A stretch of DNA of 64,000 nucleotides from Fictibacillus fluitans. Its GTDB lineage: Bacteria; Bacillota; Bacilli; Bacillales; Fictibacillaceae. Numbering within the stretch: the first letter of the stretch is position 1; each line of letters begins with the position of its first letter. Under the pieces are notes generated by a model. It was given only the letters and a program-made list of their open reading frames with translations, was not told the origin of the DNA and made no database searches. The DNA lies in NCBI RefSeq assembly GCF_030418125.1, contig NZ_JAUHTR010000004.1:232269-296268 (forward strand). The letters are read 5' to 3'. Below, piece after piece: positions 8,478 to 15,872 of the stretch. The position numbers and the translations under genes are program-made.

Positions 8478-10082
8478 ATGCCGTCTTTTTTTAAAAAGAA
8501 ACCGCCAAAAGACAAAAAAACTGCAAAAGAACAAAAGAAACCGGCCGGATCTTCACCACTTTCTGTCGTTTTGGATGAAAATTTGGCAGTCATAAAAGAT
8601 AAGACAGGAAACAGTACGGACATCATTATCCGCCGTTTAAATCATTCGCCGCGATTTAAAACCGAGGCCGCCATCGTTTATTTAAAGGGGCTGACCGATT
8701 CCCAGACGATTCAGGAAATCGTCATCGAATCTCTCATGAAATCCGATCCTGTCGAAACCCGGCCTTCCAGCATGCAAGAAATGATTGAGGGGTATCTGCC
8801 TTTGGGCAACATGGAACCAGTTAAGGATTGGGAAACGTTGTTTCAGGCGCTGATGTCAGGTCATACGATTATTTTTGCAGATGGTTATTCAGAAGCGATG
8901 AGTACCTCCACAGAGGGGGGAGAACGGCGTTCCATTGAGGAGCCGAGTACGCAGCGTGCCATCCGGGGATCCAGGGAAGGGTTCACGGAATCGATCGAGA
9001 CCAATATCTCGATGGTGCGCAGGATTATTCAAAACCCAAACCTTTGGACAGAAACGATGACCATCGGAAGAGTCACTAAAACAAAGGTAACGATTATGTA
9101 TGTGAAGGGAATTGCGAGAGACGACATTATTGAGGAACTCCGCAGCCGGCTGGAGAAAATAGATATTGATGGTGTCCTGGAGTCCGGTTACATCGAGCAG
9201 TACATTGAAGACCAGGCAATCACTGCCTTTCCTACCATGTATCACTCGGAGCGTCCCGATGTGGTGGCAGGAAACCTTCTTGAGGGGCGGTTTGCGCTCT
9301 TTGTTAATGGATCCCCCTTTGTTCTGCTGGCACCGGTCGTATTCGTGCAGTTCTTTCAGTCCATTGAGGATTATACTGAACGGTTCTACATTTCCACCGC
9401 TCTGCGTTTTTTACGCGTTCTTATCTTTTTTATTTCTCTCATTGGACCGGCAACCTACATTGCGGCTACAACCTTTCACCAGGAGATGATTCCGACCCAG
9501 CTGCTGGTCGCCATCGCCGCCCAGCGGGAATCGGTTCCGTTTCCAAGCTTTGTGGAGGCCTTGATCATGGAGGTTACCTTTGAAATCTTGAGGGAGGCCG
9601 GTATCCGGATGCCAAAAGCGATCGGGTCTGCCATTTCCATCGTTGGTGCGCTGGTCATTGGGCAGGCGGCCGTTCAGGCTGGAGTAGTGTCTCCGGCCAT
9701 GGTCATCATTGTTGCGATCACAGCGATTGCAAGCTTTGCGACACCCTCTTTCGGAATTGCGATTTCTGTGCGACTGCTTCGGTTTTTATTTATGATCAGT
9801 GCGGCCACCTTCGGATTTTTTGGGATGATTCTTGGTTTTATCATCCTTGTCGTCCATTTGAGCGGGCTTCGCTCATTTGGTGTGCCTTATCTGTCCCCGC
9901 TTGCTCCGTTTGTTCCGGCTGACATCAATGATACATTTGTACGGGGGCCGTTGTGGGCAGATAGAAAACGGCCGGCCTTTATGAGCGGCAACAACCAAAC
10001 ACGCCAGGGTGAGGATACAGGCAGACCCCAACCGGATCAAAGCAGAGGGATGGTTACAAAAAACGAAGGTGATGACCAATGA
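8478..10082 (+). CDS. Spore germination receptor subunit A (GerA/GerKA family)
   Basis: A 534-residue GerA-family protein, the A subunit of a nutrient germinant receptor in the spore inner membrane. The start is the ATG at 8478 with AAAGGTG nine bases upstream; a GTG 12 bases earlier is in frame but poorly placed. Residues 1-250 form the hydrophilic N-terminal domain, with a lysine-rich tip. Family landmarks follow: ETNISMVRRIIQNPNLW, GRVTKTKVTIMYVKGI, and the PS-F-E-hinge VPFPSFVEALIMEVTFEILREAGIRMP. Five to six hydrophobic helices (about 285-475) precede a short polar tail. It overlaps the next gene by four bases (ATGA), and the operon order A-C-B is seen in other Bacillus receptors. Which germinant it senses cannot be told from sequence. 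Confidence 0.95.
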   Translation: MPSFFKKKPPKDKKTAKEQKKPAGSSPLSVVLDENLAVIKDKTGNSTDIIIRRLNHSPRFKTEAAIVYLKGLTDSQTIQEIVIESLMKSDPVETRPSSMQEMIEGYLPLGNMEPVKDWETLFQALMSGHTIIFADGYSEAMSTSTEGGERRSIEEPSTQRAIRGSREGFTESIETNISMVRRIIQNPNLWTETMTIGRVTKTKVTIMYVKGIARDDIIEELRSRLEKIDIDGVLESGYIEQYIEDQAITAFPTMYHSERPDVVAGNLLEGRFALFVNGSPFVLLAPVVFVQFFQSIEDYTERFYISTALRFLRVLIFFISLIGPATYIAATTFHQEMIPTQLLVAIAAQRESVPFPSFVEALIMEVTFEILREAGIRMPKAIGSAISIVGALVIGQAAVQAGVVSPAMVIIVAITAIASFATPSFGIAISVRLLRFLFMISAATFGFFGMILGFIILVVHLSGLRSFGVPYLSPLAPFVPADINDTFVRGPLWADRKRPAFMSGNNQTRQGEDTGRPQPDQSRGMVTKNEGDDQ

Positions 10083-11293
10083 AACGGTATATGGCTGTTT
10101 TCCTTCTCCTTATCATGTCTCTGACTTTTCTCTCAGGATGCTGGAGCAAAAAAGAACTGAATGACCTGGCTCTGGTGTCCGCAGTCGGCCTTGACTTGGA
10201 TAAACAGGGACGGTTTGTCGGAACGTTTCAGTTCATTAACCCCGGAAATGTTACCGGAGGGTTTCAGGGTGGCGGAGGGGGCCAGGGGAATGCCGTTTCT
10301 GTTTACTCCTCCAAGGGAGACAACATGGACGAGGTCAGCCGCAGAATGTCGACGAAGGTTTCCAGGAACCTGTATTATGCACACGCCAACCTGGTGGTGA
10401 TCAGTGATGAACTGGCAAAGAAAAAAGGGGTTCTTCCGATTCTGGACGCCTTTGACCGGGATGCGACATTTCGCAATACGGCCACCATCGTCATTGCTCA
10501 TCACGTAAAAGCAGCAGATCTCGTTAAAACGCTGACAGCCATCGATAAAATTCCGGCTAATAAAATGATCAAATTGCTTCGCTTCTCGGAAAGAGTATGG
10601 GGAGGGACGATGAACGTCATGATTATGGATGTGATCAGGGATCTGACGGATGATGGAAAACAGCCTGTCATCAGTGGGTTTAACTTAAAAGGATCGGGAG
10701 AAACCGGAAAAACGACGCAAAGCATCATGCAAACCACCCCGGAATCTGCTCCCCAAATTGGCGGGCTGGCGCTCTTTAAAGGCGGAAAGCTAACGGGCTG
10801 GCTTTATGGAAGCCAGGCGAGAGGGGTCGTATGGACATTAAACAAAATTAAGAAAACCGATATCAATCTTAGCAAAAAAGGAAAAAAGGAAGCCATAGCG
10901 TTTGAAGTGATCCGTCAGAATACCAAAATCTCCGCATTCAAAATCGATGGTGAAACCCACCTCAAAGTAAAGGTAGATACCGAAGGAAATATTGGTGAAA
11001 CGAAAGTGCCGGTAAACCTGAAGGATCCAATGGTCATTAAACAATTAGAAGACGGCTTTGAAAAAGTCATAGAAAAAGAGATAACATCCGCCATAACGGC
11101 AGCACAAAAGAAAAAAACCGATATTTTCGGATTTGGAGATGCGGTTCACCGTTCACAGCCGAAAACTTGGAAAAGAATTTCTGATAAATGGGATGATACG
11201 TATTTTGCCAAAGCGAAGGTGGAGGTAGAGGCGGATGCCTTCGTAAGACGAACAGCTCTGCGGAACAATTCATTCCTGTCCGATGTGGAATAA
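10079..11293 (+). CDS. Spore germination receptor lipoprotein, Ger(x)C family
   Basis: A 404-residue lipoprotein subunit (C) of the same germinant receptor. The lipobox FLSGC follows a short hydrophobic signal, so the mature protein would begin at Cys21 and be anchored to the outer face of the spore inner membrane. GerC family features visible are CWSKKELNDLALVSAVGLD, the glycine-rich NPGNVTGGFQGGGGGQ, the RDATFRNTATIVIA segment, and the conserved C-terminal domain with the VEVEADAFVRR end. Length is normal for the family. The start codon overlaps the end of the A subunit, indicating translational coupling, and the B subunit starts 27 bases downstream. Confidence 0.95.
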   Translation: MKRYMAVFLLLIMSLTFLSGCWSKKELNDLALVSAVGLDLDKQGRFVGTFQFINPGNVTGGFQGGGGGQGNAVSVYSSKGDNMDEVSRRMSTKVSRNLYYAHANLVVISDELAKKKGVLPILDAFDRDATFRNTATIVIAHHVKAADLVKTLTAIDKIPANKMIKLLRFSERVWGGTMNVMIMDVIRDLTDDGKQPVISGFNLKGSGETGKTTQSIMQTTPESAPQIGGLALFKGGKLTGWLYGSQARGVVWTLNKIKKTDINLSKKGKKEAIAFEVIRQNTKISAFKIDGETHLKVKVDTEGNIGETKVPVNLKDPMVIKQLEDGFEKVIEKEITSAITAAQKKKTDIFGFGDAVHRSQPKTWKRISDKWDDTYFAKAKVEVEADAFVRRTALRNNSFLSDVE

Positions 11294-11320
11294 AAGGAAA
11301 ATGAAGAAAGGAGCAAACTC

Positions 11321-12418
11321 ATGGAAAAAGTCAAAATCACACCCTATCAGCTGTTTGCTCTCATTCTTCTGTTTGAATTGGGAAGTGCACTGCTTGTAGC
11401 GATCGGAATTGAAGCAAAGCAGGACGCCTGGATTGTCATTCTTTTGGGAATGATTGGAGGATTACTGCTATTCTTTGTCTTTTATCGCCTTTATTGCTTT
11501 TATCCGGATTGTTTACCTACGGAATATATACAAAAAATTATGGGAAAAGGTCTCGGGAAGTCGGTTGCTTTTTTGTACATGATGTACAACGTGTATGTGG
11601 CGGCCAGGGTGCTCAGGGACTTTGGGGCGATGCTTCTAACGTTTGCTTACATAGAAACACCGCTTTTTATAGCCAACACCTTGATGATTCTCGTCATTGT
11701 CTATTCTGTCTCCAAAGGAATCGAAGTGCTGGCCCGTACTGGAGAATTGTTCCTCGTATTTATTTATTTTTTGGCGGGTTCTGGCGTCTTGCTTGTCTTG
11801 TTTTCAGGCGTAGTGGATTTGCATAACCTTCAGCCTGTTCTTGAGAACGGATGGAAACCGATTGTTAAAGCGACTGTTAAAGAAACGATTTACTTTCCAT
11901 TTGGGGAACTTATCGTCTTTTCGATGATCATGCCGTATTTAAGGGATTCCAAAAAGATAAGAAATGTAGGCATTATCGGTGTTATAGTAAGCGGAATCTC
12001 TCTTATGCTTGTGATGGTGTTTAATCTCAGCATCCTCGGTGTGAATTTGACTGCCCGGTCACAATTTCCACTGCTGAGTACGATCCAGACCATTCACGTG
12101 GCTGATTTTCTGGAACGCCTGGATGTTTATTTCATGATTGCCCTCATTGTAGGCGGCTTTTTCAAAATCAGCATTTTCTTGTATGCGGCGGTGATTGGAA
12201 CAGCCAACATCTGCAACATCAAGCCAGCATCCCGGCTTACCTATCCTCTTGGTCTGGTCGTTTTGTTTATATCCATGACAATGGCAAGTAATTTTCCGGA
12301 GCACCTGAAAGAAGGAATCAGGGTCGTTCCTCTTTTGCTGCATTTGCCCTTTCAAATCATCTTTCCCCTTCTTCTTTTGGGACTGGCTTTTTGGAAAAAT
12401 CGTAAAAAAACAAATTAA
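11321..12418 (+). CDS. Spore germination receptor permease subunit B (GerB family)
   Basis: A 365-residue integral membrane protein of the GerB family within the APC superfamily. About ten hydrophobic segments are visible, from YQLFALILLFELGSALLVAIG at the N-terminus to LPFQIIFPLLLLGLAFW at the C-terminus. GerB landmarks include the KETIYFPFGELIVFSMIMPYL helix. The ribosome binding site is GAAAGGAG. The product is the transporter-like subunit that helps form the germinant-binding site in the spore inner membrane. It closes the three-gene operon, and a strong terminator follows directly after the stop codon. Confidence 0.95.
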   Translation: MEKVKITPYQLFALILLFELGSALLVAIGIEAKQDAWIVILLGMIGGLLLFFVFYRLYCFYPDCLPTEYIQKIMGKGLGKSVAFLYMMYNVYVAARVLRDFGAMLLTFAYIETPLFIANTLMILVIVYSVSKGIEVLARTGELFLVFIYFLAGSGVLLVLFSGVVDLHNLQPVLENGWKPIVKATVKETIYFPFGELIVFSMIMPYLRDSKKIRNVGIIGVIVSGISLMLVMVFNLSILGVNLTARSQFPLLSTIQTIHVADFLERLDVYFMIALIVGGFFKISIFLYAAVIGTANICNIKPASRLTYPLGLVVLFISMTMASNFPEHLKEGIRVVPLLLHLPFQIIFPLLLLGLAFWKNRKKTN

Positions 12419-12452
12419 AGGTGCCAGTCTCTTTTCGTCTGGCACCTTTTTT
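12419..12452 (+). terminator. Intrinsic terminator of the gerA-type operon
   Basis: The arms AGGTGCCAG and CTGGCACCT flank an 11-base loop, then T6. It lies immediately behind the stop codon. Confidence 0.93.
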
Positions 12453-12457
12453 CATGC

Positions 12458-12982
12458 TTAAAATGTTGTTTTAATATGGTTAACAAGCGCCTCGGCACTC
12501 GCCTTTACCTCTTCCTCACTCAACACGCGTACGCCCTGCGTTTTAAAAACAGGCAGATAGCGCATGCCCGTCAGGTTAGCGGTAGCCTGAAAGGGCTTCA
12601 AGAGTTCATTCAGACTGTATTGATTGTATCCGCCTGCCTGGTAGGCTTCTTCTGGTCCTCCGGTTGAAATGGCAAGCATGAACTCTTTGCCGTGAAGCTT
12701 TGTGCCTTCAGAGCCATACGCCCATCCGTAGGCCAGTACAACATCCTGCCATTCTTTTAATAAAGCAGGGCTGCTGTACCAATAAAGCGGGAATTGGAAA
12801 ACGATGCGGTCATGAGCCAGCAAAAGCTCTTGTTCGCGTTCTGCGCTGATCTTTCCATCCGGATAAGCGGCATACAGGTTATGAACCGTCACATTTTCTT
12901 CACCTTCAAGACGGTTCATCCAGGTCCTGTTTACAAGCGATCCTTCCATATTGGGGTGAGCGGCAATAACTAATGTTTTCAT
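12458..12982 (-). CDS. Flavodoxin-like NAD(P)H oxidoreductase (KefF/YwrO type)
   Basis: A 174-residue protein of the flavodoxin-2 fold NAD(P)H-quinone oxidoreductases. The N-terminus MKTLVIAAHPNMEGSLVNRTW is the phosphate-binding strand-loop of the FMN site. FQFPLYWYSSPALLKEWQD is the family signature over the flavin, and LAISTGGPEEAYQ follows. It should reduce quinones or similar electrophiles by two electrons in the cytoplasm. It lies 23 bases downstream of the SDR gene, behind the MarR operator, so I read them as one MarR-controlled operon. A quinone- or electrophile-stress role is inferred from this context. The closest named relative is probably B. subtilis YwrO. Confidence 0.9.
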   Translation of the reverse strand: MKTLVIAAHPNMEGSLVNRTWMNRLEGEENVTVHNLYAAYPDGKISAEREQELLLAHDRIVFQFPLYWYSSPALLKEWQDVVLAYGWAYGSEGTKLHGKEFMLAISTGGPEEAYQAGGYNQYSLNELLKPFQATANLTGMRYLPVFKTQGVRVLSEEEVKASAEALVNHIKTTF

Positions 12983-13005
12983 AATATATCCTCCTAATGT
13001 ATTGT

Positions 13006-13653
13006 TTATTTTCCTTCAAAAGCAACTTCGGATTCAGAGCGCTCCTGGTTCATGGTGTAAAAGGTGTCTGCGATATGATCGGGTGAAAACGGCGTTCCCT
13101 CTTGAACAAATCCTTTCACCGTCAAGGTTCCAACATAGATGCCAGTCTCTTTTAATTCCTGGCTCAGGCTGTATGCCAGGTTGCGGATCCCCGCTTTTCC
13201 GATCGCTAATGATGCATAATCTGCGAACGGCTGAAGCGCAAGGCCTCCCCCAGTTAGCAGGATCGAACCATTTTCCATATAAGGCAATACTTCTTGCACG
13301 CTTATTAATGCCCCGGCTACACTGATTTTAAAATCACGGACAAGGTCCTCAACGGTAAGTTCCGTAGGTTTTCCCGGCTTTCCGGAAGCGGCATTATAAA
13401 GCAATGTATCAATTTTTCCATATCTATCAGCTATAGCTGAAATGGCGGTTTTCAGGCTGATTTCAGAGGAAACATCTCCTGGAAAGCCTTTTGCTTCAAT
13501 ACCGAGATTTCGTAGTTGCTTTTCATACTCCTTGAGTGCTTCAAGACGCCTCGCGATGAGTGCTACCTTATATCCTTCACTGCCAAACTTTTTCGCTGCT
13601 GCCATACTGATTCCAGGTCCAGCTCCTGCAATAACAATTACTTTGTCAGTCAT
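13006..13653 (-). CDS. Atypical short-chain dehydrogenase/reductase family protein
   Basis: A 215-residue Rossmann protein. I choose the ATG at 13653 (MTDKVIV) because GGAGGC lies eight bases upstream; an upstream in-frame ATG would run through the operator. The dinucleotide loop is GAGPGIS at about 9-15, followed by ARR (NADP preference likely) and the NAAS strand (YNAASGKPG). The catalytic YxxxK is not normal: where SDRs have YxxxK, this protein reads LAIGK, so the lysine is there but the tyrosine position is leucine (a Tyr lies four residues earlier, in DYASLAIGK). Activity may therefore be altered or absent. It sits between marR and the flavodoxin-like reductase, all on the minus strand. 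Confidence 0.85.
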   Translation of the reverse strand: MTDKVIVIAGAGPGISMAAAKKFGSEGYKVALIARRLEALKEYEKQLRNLGIEAKGFPGDVSSEISLKTAISAIADRYGKIDTLLYNAASGKPGKPTELTVEDLVRDFKISVAGALISVQEVLPYMENGSILLTGGGLALQPFADYASLAIGKAGIRNLAYSLSQELKETGIYVGTLTVKGFVQEGTPFSPDHIADTFYTMNQERSESEVAFEGK

Positions 13654-13668
13654 TTTTTCGCCTCCAAA

Positions 13669-13686
13669 CATTTGTATATACAAATG
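13669..13686. promoter_or_regulatory. MarR-type operator, perfect 18-bp palindrome
   Basis: CATTTGTATATACAAATG is a perfect palindrome, located 16 bases upstream of the SDR start. A near copy lies in front of the marR gene itself (14153-14170). On the minus strand a TTTAAA/TGTATA promoter pair would place the -10 box inside the palindrome, so a bound repressor would block it. Confidence 0.8.
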
Positions 13687-13701
13687 AAAATGTAAAAATT
13701 T

Positions 13702-14136
13702 TTAAAGCTCTTTTTCAAGCTTATTGCTGGCTTCATGCAGCTTCTTGCTTAAATCCAGGCTGAAATCTACTCCCAGGACGTCAGAATAGCGAGCGAACAT
13801 CTCTTTTAACGAAGCGCGGAAACGATCATAAACCTTTTCTCCTTCTTCCGTCAATGAGATGAATGTTTGTTTACCGTCTGCTTTCCGATTCACAAGCTTT
13901 TGCTTCTCGAGTTTATCAATAAATCGTGTGCTTGTGGAAGGAGCGATCGACAGTTTGGTGCACAGCTCTTTCTGAGTGATATCCGGATTAAACTTGACAA
14001 TCATGATCATGTACAAATAAGAGGGTGCAAGATCCCCGCCGTCCAGCGTGTTTTCAGCAAGCTTTGTAATGTTGCGGGCAAAACGGCTGGCTGTAAAATA
14101 TAAACAATGTATGAGTACTTGTTCTTCTTCCGTCAC
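13702..14136 (-). CDS. MarR family transcriptional regulator
   Basis: A 144-residue MarR-type winged-helix protein. The DNA-binding part reads DITQKELCTKLSIAPSTSTRFIDKLEKQKLVNRKADGKQTFISLTEEG, the helix-turn-helix plus wing at about 54-102, flanked by dimerisation helices at both ends. The start is a GTG with AAAGGAA nine bases upstream. It is followed on the same strand by the SDR and the flavodoxin-like oxidoreductase. The same ATTTG...CAAAT palindrome precedes both marR and the SDR, so it most likely represses itself and the two enzymes until an electrophile or phenolic inducer binds. The inducer cannot be deduced. Confidence 0.93.
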   Translation of the reverse strand: MTEEEQVLIHCLYFTASRFARNITKLAENTLDGGDLAPSYLYMIMIVKFNPDITQKELCTKLSIAPSTSTRFIDKLEKQKLVNRKADGKQTFISLTEEGEKVYDRFRASLKEMFARYSDVLGVDFSLDLSKKLHEASNKLEKEL

Positions 14137-14152
14137 GGGCGATCATTCCTTT

Positions 14153-14195
14153 CATTTGCATATACAAATTAACATAAAAACAAAACTGCAGTCAA
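14153..14195 (-). promoter_or_regulatory. marR promoter with overlapping operator
   Basis: On the minus strand, TTGACT (14190-14195) and TTAATT (14167-14172) are spaced by 17 bases. The palindrome CATTTGCATATACAAATT (14153-14170, 16 of 18 positions as in the copy at 13669) overlaps the -10 box, consistent with autorepression. Confidence 0.65.
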
Positions 14196-14198
14196 CCA

Positions 14199-14564
14199 TT
14201 ATTTCTGCATGAAATCATAGCTTGTCCAGCAGCGGTTCATGGCAATGCCGTGCTGTTCCGCAAATTCATCTCCAAAGCGGCACATGGCAAAAAGAACGGG
14301 CTGCAGCTTTTTTCCCATATCGGTAGTGTCATACTCCACATGCGAATCACCCAATGCTGTTCGGCTGACTAAACCATGCTCTTGAAGTTCTTTCAACTGC
14401 TGAGTGAGCATTTTCTGAGTAATGTCTGGCATGGAACGTTTCAGCTCGTTGAAACGTTTTGCCCCTTCATTTAAATTCCATAAAATTAAAACCTTCCACT
14501 TGCCTCCAATAATGTCGATGACAAGGTCGATGGCGCAGGTGTATTCGTGATGCAGCTGTTTCAA
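14199..14564 (-). CDS. HxlR family transcriptional regulator
   Basis: A 121-residue HxlR-type winged helix regulator. The typical opening CAIDLVIDIIGGKWKVLILWNL is present, followed by FNELKRSMPDITQKMLTQQLKELQEHGLVSR (recognition helix and wing). Cys10 lies where redox-sensing HxlR proteins such as YodB carry their sensor cysteine; another Cys is at about 95. The start is a TTG (14562-14564) with AGGAGG seven bases upstream; no ATG is suitably placed. It is divergent from the quinone-reductase-like gene, sharing a palindromic region, so it is probably the regulator of that gene. Confidence 0.93.
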   Translation of the reverse strand: MKQLHHEYTCAIDLVIDIIGGKWKVLILWNLNEGAKRFNELKRSMPDITQKMLTQQLKELQEHGLVSRTALGDSHVEYDTTDMGKKLQPVLFAMCRFGDEFAEQHGIAMNRCWTSYDFMQK

Positions 14565-14607
14565 TGCAAGTCCTCCTCTTATGATGGGCAGGTTACAAAA
14601 TGGTGCC

Positions 14608-14640
14608 TTGTTCTGAGTGAAACCAGTATATATTATATAC
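14608..14640. promoter_or_regulatory. Promoter and palindromic operator between hxlR-type gene and the quinone reductase gene
   Basis: Rightward promoter: TTGTTC (14608-14613), 17-base spacer, TATTAT (14631-14636). The -10 box lies inside the palindrome GTATATATTATATAC (14626-14640; seven-base arms around one base). This is a likely site for the divergent HxlR regulator, though the binding sequence is inferred. Confidence 0.65.
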
Positions 14641-14691
14641 CATGCAGGGAGAAACTATAGAAGGTAAACATCTCTAAAGGAGTGAATAAAT

Positions 14692-15672
14692 ATGAAAGCA
14701 TTGCTTTTACACGATAAAAACCAATGGCAGAACATGAAGGTGGAGGACATCGAAACACCAAAGCCCGGAAAGGGTGAAATTCTCGTACAAGTCCACGCCG
14801 TCGGTTTGAACCCCGTTGATTACAAAACAGCGACCAACGGCAACCCGAACTGGTCGTATCCGCACATTCTTGGACTGGATACGGCAGGAGTCGTAGCGGA
14901 AACGGGTGAAGGTGTGACTCAGTGGAAAAAGGGAGACCGGGTCGTCTATCACGGTGATCTTACAAGAAAAGGTGGTTATGCTGAGTACACTGTTGCCACA
15001 GCCCACACCGTATCCCGTATCCCCGACAATGTTTCATTTGAGAATGCTGCAGCTATACCAACCGCAGGCTATACCGCTTATCAGGCACTATTTCGAAAGC
15101 TTCCGTTTGACCAGGTGGAAAGCATTCTCATCCACGGAGGAGCGGGAGGTGTCGGAGGATTTGGCGTCCAGCTTGCCAGGCTTGCCAGCAAGAAAGTCAT
15201 TTCAACGGCTTCCGGCCACAACCATGAATATGTCAAATCGCTCGGAGCCGATTATGTGATTGATTATCGGGAGGAAGATGTACAAGCCAGGGTTATGGAA
15301 ATGACAAACGGCCGTGGTGTGGATGCCGTGGTGGATGCGGTAAGCCGCCTAAGCGCAACAGATTCACTGGACATGCTGGCTTTCATGGGGCACATCGTGT
15401 ACATTGCCGGAGCTCCTGATTTTTCAAAAGTAACACCGTTCACGAAAGTCGTTTCCTACCATGAGATCGCGCTAGGTGCAGCCAATCAGTCCAACGACGA
15501 GCGCTCTGAAAAGGACCTCGCCGTCATTGGAGACCATATGCTAGAGCTTATGGCAGAAGGAAAACTCGATTCCATGCTGAAGGAAACGATTTCTCTGGAA
15601 GAAGTTCCATCAGCACTGGTCCGACTTTCTGAACGGCACGTGAAGGGTAAAATGGTGGCAAAAGTAAAATAA
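14692..15672 (+). CDS. Zinc-independent quinone oxidoreductase-like MDR protein (YogA-like)
   Basis: A 326-residue medium-chain dehydrogenase/reductase. The GroES-like N-terminus (GEILVQVHAVGLNPVDYKTATNG, then PHILGLDTAGVV) lacks the structural and catalytic zinc cysteines, as in NADPH:quinone reductases. The Rossmann part has ILIHGGAGGVGGFGVQLARL for NADPH. The length is standard. It should reduce quinones or alpha,beta-unsaturated carbonyls. It is divergent from the HxlR regulator and followed by a terminator, so it is a single-gene unit in a redox-stress neighbourhood. B. subtilis YogA is the nearest relative I can name; the exact substrate is unknown. Confidence 0.9.
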   Translation: MKALLLHDKNQWQNMKVEDIETPKPGKGEILVQVHAVGLNPVDYKTATNGNPNWSYPHILGLDTAGVVAETGEGVTQWKKGDRVVYHGDLTRKGGYAEYTVATAHTVSRIPDNVSFENAAAIPTAGYTAYQALFRKLPFDQVESILIHGGAGGVGGFGVQLARLASKKVISTASGHNHEYVKSLGADYVIDYREEDVQARVMEMTNGRGVDAVVDAVSRLSATDSLDMLAFMGHIVYIAGAPDFSKVTPFTKVVSYHEIALGAANQSNDERSEKDLAVIGDHMLELMAEGKLDSMLKETISLEEVPSALVRLSERHVKGKMVAKVK

Positions 15673-15677
15673 CAAGG

Positions 15678-15712
15678 AAAGGATGGCGCCGCAATGGATG
15701 CCATCCTTTTTT
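15678..15712 (+). terminator. Intrinsic terminator after the quinone reductase-like gene
   Basis: The arms AAAGGATGGC and GCCATCCTTT are followed by a T-run, six bases after the stop codon. Confidence 0.93.
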
Positions 15713-15797
15713 ATGGTGGAGGAAAAGGGGAGTGGAAGTAAGAATTAGATAGAGGGAGGGTTTATGTAAAAAGCGTCTGGATGAGCTTGATAAATAA

Positions 15798-15813
15798 GTT
15801 TTTGATCAAAAAC
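15798..15813. promoter_or_regulatory. Perfect 16-bp palindrome upstream of the Gfo/Idh operon
   Basis: GTTTTTGATCAAAAAC is a perfect palindrome, 60 bases before the start of the dehydrogenase gene. Size and position suit a dimeric repressor site. The regulator is not obvious in this window. Confidence 0.5.
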
Positions 15814-15872
15814 CAGGGGGAAAAGAAAAAGGATAGTAAAGAATTGAATGAGATTGCAGAGGAGCGGAGTCT

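Noticed and set aside
8349..8534. N-terminal extension of the small membrane-protein frame (up to 136 codons).
   Set aside because: The extension is antisense to the GerA-type start region and the AGGAGTG site favours the ATG at 8348.
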